Assembly: GCA_029532625.1 (NCBI GenBank)
Contig: JARFXM010000003.1
Coordinates: forward strand, 4,588,001 to 4,652,000
Direction: 5' to 3'
Length of the DNA: 64,000 nt
Source: Lomentospora prolificans
Taxonomy: Eukaryota; Ascomycota; Sordariomycetes; Microascales; Microascaceae
Within the stretch, counting starts at the first letter, position 1. Each line of letters starts with the position of its first letter. Made by a program: the position numbers and the translations under genes. This document shows positions 1 through 10,864 of this stretch, piece by piece. The notes beneath the pieces were generated by a model that did not search any database, was not told the DNA's origin, and saw nothing but the letters and a program-made list of their open reading frames with translations.

Positions 1-238
1 TTTTTTTTAAAAAAAATTTGCGACACGCCAATCGAGCTAGTCAGTGGATTCTAGGCCATGTGTGCGAAAGGCGGATGATGCATGTCGGATTAAAGACTCC
101 ATCCTCGACGTCGTGCATCGGCCGCATGTTTATTCACGACGATGGTGAAAACTTTCATTGTTACTGACTTTTGTTTTCCGCTTTTTCTTACATCGTGCCA
201 TCCTAGCACTCTAAATTATGAATCGGCATTGTTTCGCC

Positions 239-655
239 ATGGCCTCTAATAGTTCAGATCTTGGGTCTCTCCCCAAGAAGATTACAGGAAGTTGCCCCTG
301 TGGTAGAATCGCCTACAGGATCGATTTTCCTGAGAACCACCCGTTCAGTGATAATGTATAAAAGCCCAAAACCGATCAGCTTGACGTTTTCTCTAACGCA
401 TAACAGAGCGACACTTGCCAATGCACTCAGTGCCGCAAGAGCACCTCCTCCCTCTTTTTCATATATCAGAAGGTACCATACTCGTCCCTTACGTGGACAA
501 CACCCACCGACACGTTTCAGAACTATTATTGCACCGATGGCAACGCCCGGGGTCTTTGCAGGGAGTGTGGAACGTTCATGTACCGGCGACGAGCAGTATC
601 GGAGACAGTGAAGTTCTGGAGACTTCTAGCTTGCTGTCGGAGCCGGTTATTATAA
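239..655 (+). CDS. GFA/CENP-V-type zinc protein, shortened C-terminus
   Basis: This resembles the glutathione-dependent formaldehyde-activating (GFA, DUF636/CENP-V) fold, small zinc proteins common in fungi. The model has two exons, 239-355 and 407-655, joined across a 51-bp GT-AG intron in phase 0, giving 121 residues. The zinc motifs are visible in order: GSCPCG near residue 19, CQCTQC near 45, and GLCRECGTFMYRR near 90-100. The chain ends soon after the last motif in a Leu/Arg-rich tail unlike the family, where another beta-rich segment normally follows. The C-terminus therefore looks truncated, perhaps by a frameshift after residue 105, and the gene may be decaying. The family call is fairly secure; whether it is functional is doubtful. 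It lies at the window edge beside another relic. Confidence 0.55.
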
Positions 656-779
656 GCCGGATGGTCAAGGCACATATGGCAATAAATATTCCAATTCCTG
701 ACATGTTCTGTACCATCTGAGGCGTCGATGAACAAGGTTAGAAGAAGCATGTTACAAGCTACTAATAGCCATTAGAAGT

Positions 780-984
780 CTAAGCCGGTAAAGCAGTCTC
801 CTAGGGCGCACCGATGATCGCAGCCTCCACATCGCAGCAAGTTATACCATACTTCCACCCCGGGCTCGTAATCAGGCCAGGTCCGAATATTGCCAAGTTG
901 GGTTGTAACTGTTAAATCACCATTAGAATGGCTCGGAAAGAGGATGTTCCGAACATCCCCGCAGCCGAGAAGGAGAACGTCCTC
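780..984 (-). pseudogene. DUF4470 domain fragment
   Basis: Read on the minus strand, a stop-free stretch of about 68 codons contains LLLGCGDVRNILF. This is very close to the hallmark of the DUF4470 domain found at the N-terminus of fungal MYND-finger and related proteins. It ends in a Cys-rich segment and a stop just after position 780. Upstream (to about 1230) the expected preceding residues are only partly recognisable and stops occur in all frames. No start codon or full domain can be assembled, so this is a relic. The domain identity rests on recognising one motif. Confidence 0.45.
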
Positions 985-2323
985 AGATTTGTCCTCTTAT
1001 AGGGACTGTATTAACGAAACCACTGATGTGTTGCGGTAATAAGAGTGCAAATACTTCGGTTAACATCTCGAATGGGGGAAGAGCCGTGATCGTCGCACGG
1101 GGCCGCTCAAGGCACACAGGGCCGGCGTTGTCGATGACGGGGAGTTTAATACAACAAGCCGGTCCACTTGAGATTGCCCACAGGACTGATGACCGCGAAC
1201 GCTTACCCTGTCTTAATTCTCCGCCGTCAAGAGAGAAGAAAAGTAGATGGGAAATACTTTTGCGTTAGGTACATCGAGGCGGTCAAGGACAATCTAATGT
1301 GGTTTAGCATCTCGCGTGGCTTAGGAAGGTGCTGATCACGGATGCCTGTAAAGAACCCTGACTTGCTTTAGCACACACCATGTCATTAGGTGTAGTCTCA
1401 GTTTCGTTTCGTTGAAGCTGTTGAAGGCTCGAAACAAGGAAAGAGTGACTCGGGAGCCCCATACCAGGTTAAGCCATAATATATCAAGGTCATACTTATA
1501 GATTGGTACTAAGAAGAGAGCTAAAACGATGCTAGGACCCTTTGACTTAGTTTAGGGTTTGAACCAGGTAATTGGATTACGCCGACCTAGATGAAGAGGG
1601 AAAACTGGCAAATAGATAACTATATATGTAACAAGATCTACATCATCTGTCACACTTCAATAATCCGATTCCTTCTTTCCCCTACTGTTCCACAGCATTG
1701 GGTTTCAGGAGAGGATGTCCTGGTTCAAATTTCAACTTCACCTACCCTACTATATCGATTTTCGGCTCAAGTATATAGCTAGATTGGAAGGGTCAATGGA
1801 TTGGATGGCTCTGGATGGCCCCTTGGGGCCCTACTTGGCACTTACCCCAATATTAGTATACAGATGGGAAGCCGCACTCTCCTGGAACGGCCTTGCTGAT
1901 CCATTTCTCTCCCGAGGAGAGATACATGGAGCGGCATAAAACACTTGACCAATAGTGCAGGATGCAGAGAGGGGCTCAGCATAAATATATTGCGGGACGC
2001 TCGGTGGCTGACAGGATCACTGCATGTTCACGAATACCCACCGGCGGCCTAGTCGGTAGTAATAACCTACAGCTATTGCCGTAGCCGCCCTGCCTTACTT
2101 CTATCTGTTCTCCGTGCTACCCCTCACATTTAGTATGTGCGGGTGTGGCACATAGTTAACGGCGCCAGATTTAGCCACGACGGGGATCCTCTTTCGCCGT
2201 GTAGAAGCGAGCTATGATTAAGCAAAAGAATATCGTTTGGGTTCAAATACTTTCGCCGTCCACAAGAAGTCAACTAGAAGTATCATCTTCAGCCTCCCAA
2301 CTTCCCCGTTTCGCCGCCTAGTC
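985..2323. other. Gene-poor stretch upstream of the GMC gene
   Basis: The first 250 bp may carry more of the DUF4470 relic. The rest holds only short open frames without domain-like sequence, repeats or RNA genes. The last few hundred bases presumably include the promoter of the GMC oxidoreductase gene, but no specific element was recognised. Confidence 0.4.
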
Positions 2324-4434
2324 ATGATGGCTCTAATCACACGTAGAATGTTCCTCGTCTTCGCCTGCCTGGTCCCGCTGGCTAGCGCTATAATTATCGA
2401 TCGCGCGACTGAAAAAGAGTACGACTATGTGGTCGTGGGTGGAGGTACTAGTGGATGTGTCGTGGCAAACAGACTCTCTGAAGACAGCGATGTGTCGGTG
2501 TTGGTCATTGAGGCAGGGCCAATTCTCAACGATGAAGCGGAGTTCGACGATTTGCTCGTCGCTCCAACCTTTGAACGGCTTGATCCCAGCCGCATAGCTT
2601 ACACCTGGCCGAATATTTCCACCGTTCCCACTGAGAACCTCAACGGAAGGAATATTAGTATGCTTATTGCCAAGGTACGTCCCCCTCTATTAATTCGTTT
2701 CGGCCAATTCCTTATGAATTCTCCAAGGTTGCTGGTGGAGGCTCAGCCGTGAATGGCAAGGTTTTTGGACGTGGCAGCAAACGCGACTACGAAGATTGGG
2801 CCCGCTACTTGGACGATGAGGGCTGGGGATGGGAAAGCATGCTCTCGTACTTCAAAAAGGTGGAAACCTTTACCCGGCCTACCGAGGAGTATCGCGTCCA
2901 GGGCAACGTGACATGGGACGACGACTTCCGTGGCCATGACGGTCCCCTTAGCGTGACGTATCCGGCACAATTCTTGCCTAGTACCAACTACAGAATTGAG
3001 GCGCTCAAGGGCCTGGGGATTCCTGTCATTGAGGAGGAAGGGAGCGGGAATAACATTGGGACTTTTTGGTACCCGATTAGTACCCGCGCTAAGGAGTACA
3101 CGAGAAGTTACAGCAAACGCGAGTATTATGACCCAGTCAAGGACCGTCCGAATCTTCATTTCCTAGCAGAGAATGCGGTGACGAAGATTCTGTTTGATGG
3201 GACCACCGTCGTGGGGGTTGAGGTGAGTGCATGCAACGTATTACTTGGTTTGAGGAAGTACCTGCTGAGAAACGCTCCCAATACCTTAGTATGCTGAAGG
3301 CCCGGATGCTCCCCTCAATGTGGCAAGAGTCAAGAAAGAAGTAATCGTTGCAGCAGGGCCAGTCAAATCACCCCAGTTGCTTCAAATTTCCGGCGTCGGT
3401 CCTAAAGTGCTCTCAGAGGCCCTTGAAATAGACTCCGTCTCCGACGTTCCCGTTGGGGAAAATTTCCAGGACCATGCAACCCTCGCCATCGGATATAACT
3501 GTGAGTTGTAACCAGTCGAATGGCCGGCGAGTCAACAGAAGGTTGGAAGGTTCTGAGGGGAAGTGAACAGAAAACTGACCATGATCATGTCTCTCCAGTT
3601 ACTTTGACATTTGACGAGATGATGTGGGGGTCCAAAACGAACAAGACATGGCTCGATGATCAATACGAGTCATTCCTCAGCAACCACACTGGATACTACA
3701 CAGTAACTGGCGACAATAACATGGTCCTGCTATCTATGTCCATGCTCCACGGCAAAAGATCTAAGTCTTTGCTTTCCAAGTTCAAATGCAAAGACGCTAC
3801 GCAGTACTTGCACCCACACGTGGACAAGGTAACTGCAGAATCATACAAACACCAACACAAGCTTATTCTCGCGAGCATAGCTACAGATGATATGGCAGTA
3901 GATGAAAAGGCGGGAATGGGCACACGTCCGGTTCTTGTAAAGCCGCTCTCACGAGGGCTTATTCAGGCGAACTCGACTAGCATCTGGGATGCACCTCTTA
4001 TCGATCATCGAACTTTTTCACATCCCTTGGATCTACAAAACGTACTGGGCTCATTGCGTATGGCACGAATGATCAATAGCGCACCGGAAATGGCACCGCT
4101 GTCGCCTGTGGAGACGTCTCCAGGCTTAGAACTACAAACGGATGACGAGTTAATAAAGTTTATCCGTAACACTATGTCGCCTGGGGGTGCTCACGCGTGT
4201 TGTGGAGCACCAATGGGGACAGTGCTCGACGCGAAGATGAGAGTTCGAGGTGTGCGTGGACTACGAGTTGTCGACACCTCATCTTGGCCGATAATTCCTG
4301 GTGCACATGCCACTCAGGTGAGTCTCCCGAGACCAAGCTACAATTTTCGAGATGTACCCGCTGACAAGAGTCTGTAGTCAACGGCATATGCAGTTGCTGA
4401 GAGGGCTTCCGATTTGATCAGGGGCCGTGGGTAG
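2324..4434 (+). CDS. Secreted GMC-family FAD oxidoreductase
   Basis: This is an FAD-dependent glucose-methanol-choline oxidoreductase, the family of fungal glucose, aryl-alcohol and choline oxidases/dehydrogenases (CAZy AA3 type). Five exons (2324-2674, 2728-3222, 3290-3500, 3599-4317, 4378-4434) keep frame and give 610 residues, the usual family length. A hydrophobic signal peptide (about residues 1-22) precedes the FAD-binding Rossmann motif DYVVVGGGTSGCVVANRL. The GMC signature GGGSAVNGKVFGRG follows at the start of exon 2. Near the C-terminus the motif GGAHACCGAPMG supplies the likely catalytic histidine, and a second histidine lies in PIIPGAHATQ, where the family has its His/Asn partner. 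Several NxS/T sites fit secretion. Met 2327 is an equivalent start. The substrate cannot be told from sequence. The next gene, on the opposite strand, is also a redox enzyme. Confidence 0.9.
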
Positions 4435-4555
4435 GTCCGAGGATCCGCGACCAGGAAAAGATAGCCAGCTGGTGAGAATAGAATTACGCTAGGCCTAAGA
4501 AAGTGGCGCCGGGTAATGATATGGCTATGGATACAAGCAGGTGTCTCGATACTCA

Positions 4556-5572
4556 TTAAACTTCTCCCACTCGAATAACAACCTTGCCTCCACTAGACCC
4601 CTTCTTCAAATGCTCGAGAGCCTTCGGAACCTCTTCAAATGAGTACTCTGAATCAATTACGGTCCTTAACTTCTCTTCCGCCATCCAAGATGAAATCTGA
4701 GTCATAGCACCGCGACTATCCGGAGTAAAGAAAACAGTAAACTTAGTCGTCGTGCCGCCGAGAAACTTGGGGAAAAACTGGGCTTTTAACAGAGACGCCA
4801 CGCTGCCGACATGCCCACCAACGAAGATGTAGCCCTTGTTCTCTGGTAGAAGAAACTTGTGACACTCATTAAATAGGTTCGGAGGCGAATCCCCAACGTT
4901 GTCGACTACCAAAGTGAACCTCTCGCCCGCGTCCTCGAGTTCTTCAATGACGTCGCACTTTTTGTAGTCGATTATTTCGTCGGCGCCGAGCTTTTTGCAA
5001 AGATTGACCTTGTTGGTTGAGCAGGTAACAGTAACATGGCAACCGAGGAGCTTTGCGATTTGAATTCCAAAAGTCCCTACACCCCCGGATCCGCCGTTGA
5101 TGAAGATTTTGTCTCCTTTCTTGACATGGGGTGCGATAGTCTGATAGGCCGTCATCGCGGCGACTGGTGCCCCCGCAGCCTGCTTAAGGTCCACTTTCTC
5201 TGATAGAGTGCTATATCCCTCCCTTTCAACGACGACATATTCAGAAAGAGCACCCTGTGAGCCAAAGGCATTTATATGGGCCATGACCAGCTGCCCAACT
5301 TTGACATCCTCAACATCGTCAGCGATGGCAACCACGCGACCGCTCAGATCCATCCCCAGCGATGTGGGGTATGAGATTAGAGCTCTAGAAACGAAACCAA
5401 GCTCGGGAAACCTATAGTCGGCGGGATTGAGGGCGGCGTATGCGACTTTGACAAGGATCTGGGCATTTTTGAGCTGCTGCTCCGAGGGCCTGGGAACGTC
5501 CTTGGCAAGGGTGAGAGTTTTGTCCACAGGACCAGGGGCGGACAATTGCCAAGCCTGCATTGTAGAGGCCAT
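4556..5572 (-). CDS. MDR-family NAD(P)H quinone oxidoreductase-like enzyme
   Basis: This intronless gene encodes 338 residues of the zeta-crystallin/quinone-oxidoreductase branch of medium-chain dehydrogenase/reductases, which use NADPH to reduce quinones or enones. The N-terminal GroES-like half contains VKVAYAALNPADYRFPE. The Rossmann half carries the nucleotide-binding GGSGGVGTFGIQIAKLLGC around residue 160, preceded by AAMTAYQTI. The structural zinc Cys cluster of true alcohol dehydrogenases is absent, as expected for this branch. The C-terminus LKKGSSGGKVVIRVGE is typical. It is transcribed toward the 3' end of the GMC gene, with about 120 bp between the stops. The enzyme class is secure; the substrate is unknown. 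A role in handling aldehydes or quinones made next door is only inference. Confidence 0.9.
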   Translation of the reverse strand: MASTMQAWQLSAPGPVDKTLTLAKDVPRPSEQQLKNAQILVKVAYAALNPADYRFPELGFVSRALISYPTSLGMDLSGRVVAIADDVEDVKVGQLVMAHINAFGSQGALSEYVVVEREGYSTLSEKVDLKQAAGAPVAAMTAYQTIAPHVKKGDKIFINGGSGGVGTFGIQIAKLLGCHVTVTCSTNKVNLCKKLGADEIIDYKKCDVIEELEDAGERFTLVVDNVGDSPPNLFNECHKFLLPENKGYIFVGGHVGSVASLLKAQFFPKFLGGTTTKFTVFFTPDSRGAMTQISSWMAEEKLRTVIDSEYSFEEVPKALEHLKKGSSGGKVVIRVGEV

Positions 5573-6221
5573 TTTGTCGGATCGGTATGTAAAATAGGGA
5601 AGGTGTCGGAACGGGAACGAGTGTGAATCGAGTGTATTTTGGGGTTGGTGGATGATGTGATTTAGGAAAGCAAAAAATAGCCGAATGACGAATCACTGAC
5701 AGACTTGCTGATGTCATGAATCAATACACGAACCACTGACCCTGGTGCTCCACGTGGCATGCAATGGATCATTTGTTTCACAGAACAGTCTTGATCCGGG
5801 CTCGTTAAGAAAAAAGTTAGAAAAGACCATTGGCACAAAGATAAAGTTTTATTCTTCTCCTGGTGAAGAGAGCATTTGAAAAGCATATCATAAAAAGTAG
5901 GGGCCCCTGTTCAGGCCCCCCACCAGGAACATCCGGGAAGTCGTTGCTTTGGATTCCGAAGTCCGGTGCCAGGTGCTCCAGGTCACGAACAAAACCCGTA
6001 GGATTATGACGGACCCGTCATCTCGCCGACGCCGACGGCCCCGGAGTCCAGCATGCACTTGATGCCGGAAATTCAGAACAAGCTCGGGACAAAACTACTA
6101 TTTGAGGCGAACCATTTATTCGGTAACGCGTGTGGAGTTGCAGGACAGGTTACCGAAACCATCTAAACACCGGACCTTTGGGGGGAAATAGACGACCGAT
6201 TTTATATTCCGCCGACAAAAC
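5573..6221. other. Intergenic, promoter side of the MDR gene
   Basis: About 650 bp lie between the MDR gene start and the 3' end of the Rid gene. No coding potential, RNA or repeat was recognised. It presumably holds the MDR promoter near 5573-5800. Confidence 0.4.
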
Positions 6222-6731
6222 TTAAGCCTTTGTTGACCCTTCAGGATCGTGAGCGACTACTTCGATTTCAACCCGCATGTCATCCTCCCCGAGTCTTGTG
6301 ACGCCCACACAGGTCCAGAGTGGCTGATGATCCGGCATATGCTTCTTAAAATTCCTTACCATGGCATCGAGAGCCTCGTTGTTCAGCGGGATATGGTAGG
6401 AATTGACGCGATACACTTGCGACCACCCCTTGCCGCCAGCGTCTTTCAACGCCAACTCAACATTCTTAAAGGCCTGATCAATCTGAGCATTTATCTCTTT
6501 ATCAAACTCCCCAGTTTTAGGGTCCCAGCCGCCTAAGAGGTGCGTTAGAACACGAATAAAGTTGACAAAATGCGATCCTAGCAGAGCTACGAGCGAGGTT
6601 ATAAAGCTATTCGCCATACCTTGTCCTGAGCATTCAATTCGGTCGCCTACGCGAACAGCTTGGCTGTAACGGAAGTTGACTTTGTTTCTTTGACCAACAC
6701 CCTCGTATGAATAATACTGTAGGTGAGACAT
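6222..6731 (-). CDS. Rid/YjgF (RidA-like) family protein
   Basis: Rid proteins are small trimeric enzymes; RidA itself hydrolyses reactive enamines/imines released by PLP enzymes. Two exons (minus strand 6731-6620 and 6532-6222) joined across an 87-bp intron give 140 residues. Splicing restores the family glycine turn SGQGGWDPKTGE. Reading through the intron stays open but inserts hydrophobic non-family sequence, so the spliced form is preferred. C-terminal features fit the fold: FKNVELALKDAGGKGWSQVY, then PLWTCVGVTRLG and MRVEIEVVAHD. At the position of the catalytic arginine of E. coli RidA the chain appears to have Trp, so it may belong to a Rid subgroup without imine deaminase activity. 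Its neighbours are the MDR enzyme and a regulator, all on the same strand. Confidence 0.85.
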   Translation of the reverse strand: MSHLQYYSYEGVGQRNKVNFRYSQAVRVGDRIECSGQGMANSFITSLVALLGSHFVNFIRVLTHLLGGWDPKTGEFDKEINAQIDQAFKNVELALKDAGGKGWSQVYRVNSYHIPLNNEALDAMVRNFKKHMPDHQPLWTCVGVTRLGEDDMRVEIEVVAHDPEGSTKA

Positions 6732-7178
6732 GGTTGATCCGCGCCGGGAAGGGGGGGGTTGGAGGGGGAGGTTTCAGGGTAGGGCTTCAGTATGTTGTCG
6801 GGACTGTTTCACAGGAGGTGAATAATATTCGAAAGAGAGCTGGTAACTAACGCTGGAAGGTAACAAAGAAAACCCCTCGCCTGATATATGCATGTCAATA
6901 TGCGGAGCTAAAGAGAACCTACACAATTGGATCCACACAGCTCCTGAATCTAATGCGGAGTTCGAAATCATGACAAATCAACTGGAACCGAAAGGCACAA
7001 AAGAACCAAATCCAAGTTACAATGTCTATCTTTTCCAGACTTGAGAATGAGTCGAGTTATCGTTTCAAAAAGTTGTGTTGTGTCTTTGATAGAAATGAGG
7101 AGAGTGTCCGTTTTGCGCCGACCTGTATCCTAAACACTGGTGATCCCGTCTATTTGCCCGATCAAACAAATCTCCTTT
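6732..7178. other. Intergenic between Rid gene and regulator
   Basis: The region upstream of the Rid start carries a G/C-rich tract near 6750-6770 and no credible coding sequence. It separates the Rid promoter from the 3' end of the regulator gene. Confidence 0.4.
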
Positions 7179-9388
7179 TCATTTCCCCTTCTTCGTTTCC
7201 GTAGGCCCTCCCCCGATTACAAATGCACTGAAGAGGTCGTGGAGAGCCTCAATCGATTCATGACCCACCGACTCGAAGTACGAGATCCCAGCCCCACCAT
7301 CCTTGCTCATCCTCTCGACAAGCCAACGAAGCACGAAGCAGATGATTGGAGCTTGTCCTACCATTCCACTTCTCTTGAGAGCGACCTTGTCAATTTGGGT
7401 CGCTGCTTCACTCCAGAGCTCGGTCCATCGAGTCGTTGCCCTATGTAGCTTCGCCGCAATAAACGAGAACGTGCAGCTCAGAGCGGCAGATAACGCGACG
7501 GCATGCAAGGCTGAATGTATGACGTCAGGACTTGTCACAACCAGGAGGACTAACTTTCCTAGCTTTGAAATAACCTACCGGTCACTATTTGGCTTAGATC
7601 CTGCACATTCACCGCCCGGAGGCGGGGGAGATATGTGCGAGTCCAGTCATCGCTGAGTAAGCCCTCGACACAGAAGCGGGCCGAGAGGCCCCGCGTGATA
7701 TACGCCTTTCCGTTGGAAGCAACCAACTCATCGAATTCGCTCGCGGTTTTGGCGTACCACAGATCTCTCTGACAGGGGAGTTCGCAAGATAGCTCATAAA
7801 TCGATGAGAGTGGCGGAAGGTGGAATGTGCCGCTTTGTTGCCAGTCCAAATAGAATGTAAAATTCGTGACCCTGTTATGTTCGTTATTAGTAGAAGCCCT
7901 TGCAATTCAATAAGGAAGGAAAACACTCACCGAATGCATGACTCTAGGGCAACGAAATCTGTCCATTGAGGATCAACGTCGTCTTGGACGATATGCTTCA
8001 GTTTGTTAAATTTCAGAGCTCGGATCGCCGTCAGCAAGGATCCGAGCCGCATCTCGCGACCTCGTCTCCTTCGTGTAGGATTGCTCATAAGCCACAGGTG
8101 TGTGTAGATGTACAATGCAGCTTGCATCAACGCTACCAGCTCTTTATTCTCCCAACACGGCGTCGGTAAGTTCCGTTGATAGCTAACTTGTTCTTCGAGC
8201 CGCCGGAAAACATACTCTTCGGCGAGGTCATAAAACGTCTGGCGTTCAGCAGTTGGTCGAGGATGGAGATAGAGTGCGCCGCAGAGATACATGGAAACTA
8301 TGAGCGCCGGGTCTGCTAAGTCCATATCAAAGGTTGGGCGGTGGACCGTGGGAATGACGACATTGGTCCATCTGAAAAAGGCGCTTAGGTGTGCTTTTAG
8401 GTTGTCTGCCGAGAGAATATCCCTCACTGTAACCATGTCAAATTCAGGTACGCCCTTTGGGGGCTCGCCTTCACCGTAGACCAACTTATGAGAGCGACCA
8501 AGCTCGTCGATCACTCTCGCGGAACATAATGAAAAAGTGTCTAATAGGAGATCTGCGCTGGTGCCGGAGCTCGGGGTTCCTGTGTTGAGTTCTTGAAAAA
8601 GAAGATCACCGTCAAGACCCTCAAAGTATTCTTCAAGGCAATATTGACTCATTTCCCAAGGAAAAGCATCGTATGCCATGGGGTAGTCCTCCGATACTGC
8701 TGCCGTTTGTTGTGTTTGACTGGACCCTTGGGGGATCCCCTGGTGAGGATAATCGTCTTCATTTTCCTCGTCTATAATAGACTCCACCATAGAGCCAGCA
8801 TGAGGATTAGATAAACCGAGCAGGAAAGGAGCAGCTAATAATCTGGTGTTTTCTTCTGGTTGCGGGGAGAGGAGTTCGTCTTGGAAGTTGAGGGAGGGGT
8901 TCTCCAGACGTTGGTAGGTACACTCCACCTCCCGAGACAGACAGCGTGAACATGGGTGCCCGCTGTCACAAGAGGCTTTGCTGTGGAAACAAGAGTCGCA
9001 AGCTCGAGGGCGCTGCCCACGTCTTGCTGGAGGTGGGCTGTCCTGGGTATTTCGACGAGGGCAGCTCAGGGCATGCTTTCGGCAGACGTCCCTACGAGAG
9101 CACACATGTCAGTGCGTACACGGCAATACTACTCACATTTGCCGTCTCGTCGAGAAAGTACCTATGCCGGCTTTGGTTTCGGTGGCAAGGTACTGAAAAA
9201 CGGTAGGGTGGGTAGCTAGCTACCTACCTTCGACTAAAATGCTTGGAGCAGTAAGGGCACCTGAATCCCTCCGTCGCCGCATCTGGTTTCAGTTAGTACC
9301 CACCGTCTACAGAACCGTATTCGCATTCCATTCAAGCAAAGACACTGATGTATAAGTGGGCCCAGGGTGGACTAACGAATGGCCTCAT
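7179..9388 (-). CDS. C2HC finger plus Zn2Cys6 fungal transcription factor
   Basis: This is a nuclear DNA-binding regulator. Exons on the minus strand are 9282-9228, 9091-7931, 7871-7575 and 7530-7179. A possible first exon at 9388-9346 would supply the ATG, but it is weakly supported. Joining the small exon at 9282-9228 to the main exon rebuilds one zinc finger, CPYCSKHFSRRDVCRKHALSC, split by an intron. A basic linker follows, then the Zn2Cys6 cluster with C-x2-C-x6-C-x5-C-x2-C-x6-C spacing (ACDSCFHSKASC, then HPCSRCLSREVEC). After an acidic region comes a fungal-type middle homology region containing WTNVVIPTVHRPTFD. The C-terminal junction near 7575/7530 is less certain because two donors are possible. 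The total is about 635 residues. It may control the neighbouring Rid, MDR and permease genes; this is inference from position. Confidence 0.82.
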
Positions 9389-10864
9389 GTCGCCTTAGAT
9401 GGCTTGTTCTCTTATATTGCTTGCCACAAGTCATGCATGTTTTGGGCACTCCGTCCGGCTGTGGTGATGGCGACATTGCAGGAAACAATGTTTCTTGGTA
9501 TGATTTTCATAACGGATATAACCAACTTCATAGTATGCCGTTTCCAGATAGCACGACCTCTCGATGTGCTTCGGGTGCTGATGTGTAGCATGGGCCGAAG
9601 GAGAGGTGGGTTAAAGAGACTAGGTGGGTTTTGTCCGGGAGAGAGTTGTGCTCTTCAGCGAACAGGGCAGGTGATTGGTGAATGAAGCACATGTGGGGCA
9701 GCTGAGGAAGAATAATCCAATCAGAGTGAAGTATGCCGACTTTAAACAGCTCCAGCGTTGCTTCTCGCGGAATCTTCCGGTGGGGCCTCCGGTGGGTTTT
9801 AGCCGCTATTGAACACACCGGACGAAGCAGGAGCTCTCGAAGACTTGGTTGGACCTCCCCGAAGAAGCTCTTTCTTCAAAAGGACCGTTTGGCTAAAACC
9901 TTCCAGCTGAGATCCTCAGTATATTGTATTTCCATAATTAGTTGCGTCACGTGTCAAAACTTTTTCTAGAGTCGAATTTTTTCCCTTTGAACAGTTATAG
10001 CCAGTATCGATGATTGAGGCGGGACGGAAATCGTATTACTACCGATCCCGTCAAACGAGTCGGTAGTGGTTATCTACAAGGTATCTTCAGCTCTTCGGCT
10101 AACAACGCCTCCAGACGGTGAGCGAATATGCTGAACGAGCTGATACATTAAGAAGAGCACATTTGACGAGGAATGAACTCAAACAGAAGGCGAAGAAGTG
10201 AGGAAACAGGCAAACCAAGAGCCAAAAAGAAAAAATAAAAATAAAAAAATAAAAAAAGGGAAGAAAAAAAGTTCAAAAAGCTCAAGGACGCGGGTTGCTT
10301 CGAACAACGCACCCCCTATGAAAACCCTGGTGGGTTTTACTCCGAGACCCACCCGGCCCGCCCAGGACCTCCGCTGTCTCAGCAGGCTGTCTCAGCTTCA
10401 CTTGGAAAGGTTCAGGTGGTCGCCCGTGGCTGCTTTGGCCTTGACCTCTTATATACAGGTAACCTCTCGAGCGCTGCGACAAGTCCCAGTCGCATCGCGC
10501 TTTCCCCGGAAAGGACGACACTTTGGGGGATGGATGTGTCTTCGCTGGCTCTCTCGGTCACATCGCGTATTGCTTCACCTTCTTATATCCCAAGACTGTT
10601 ATTGCTTTAGCACGTCTCAGCAATCCAGTACAAACTAGAAGGAGAGGTTCTGATTACTCTCACGTCTCAATGCAGCTGTATGTCTTGACGTCGAATGTGT
10701 TTCAAATAATCGTCATCCTATCTCGACACGGAGAGAGCCGGAACATCCCTAGTCCTGCCGGCCTCCAAGAAACATGGGATCGCCAAAAGCCCCGAAGTAA
10801 TTGGATCTAAATGACAAAGCAGCCCACAAGTGATGTCAACAACCAAACTCTCAACCTCCACTCT
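9389..10864. other. Intergenic between regulator and permease
   Basis: About 1.5 kb without a recognisable gene. An A-rich, lysine-coding-like run lies at about 10205-10280. Short open frames on both strands lack domain features. The left side should contain the regulator promoter. Confidence 0.4.
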
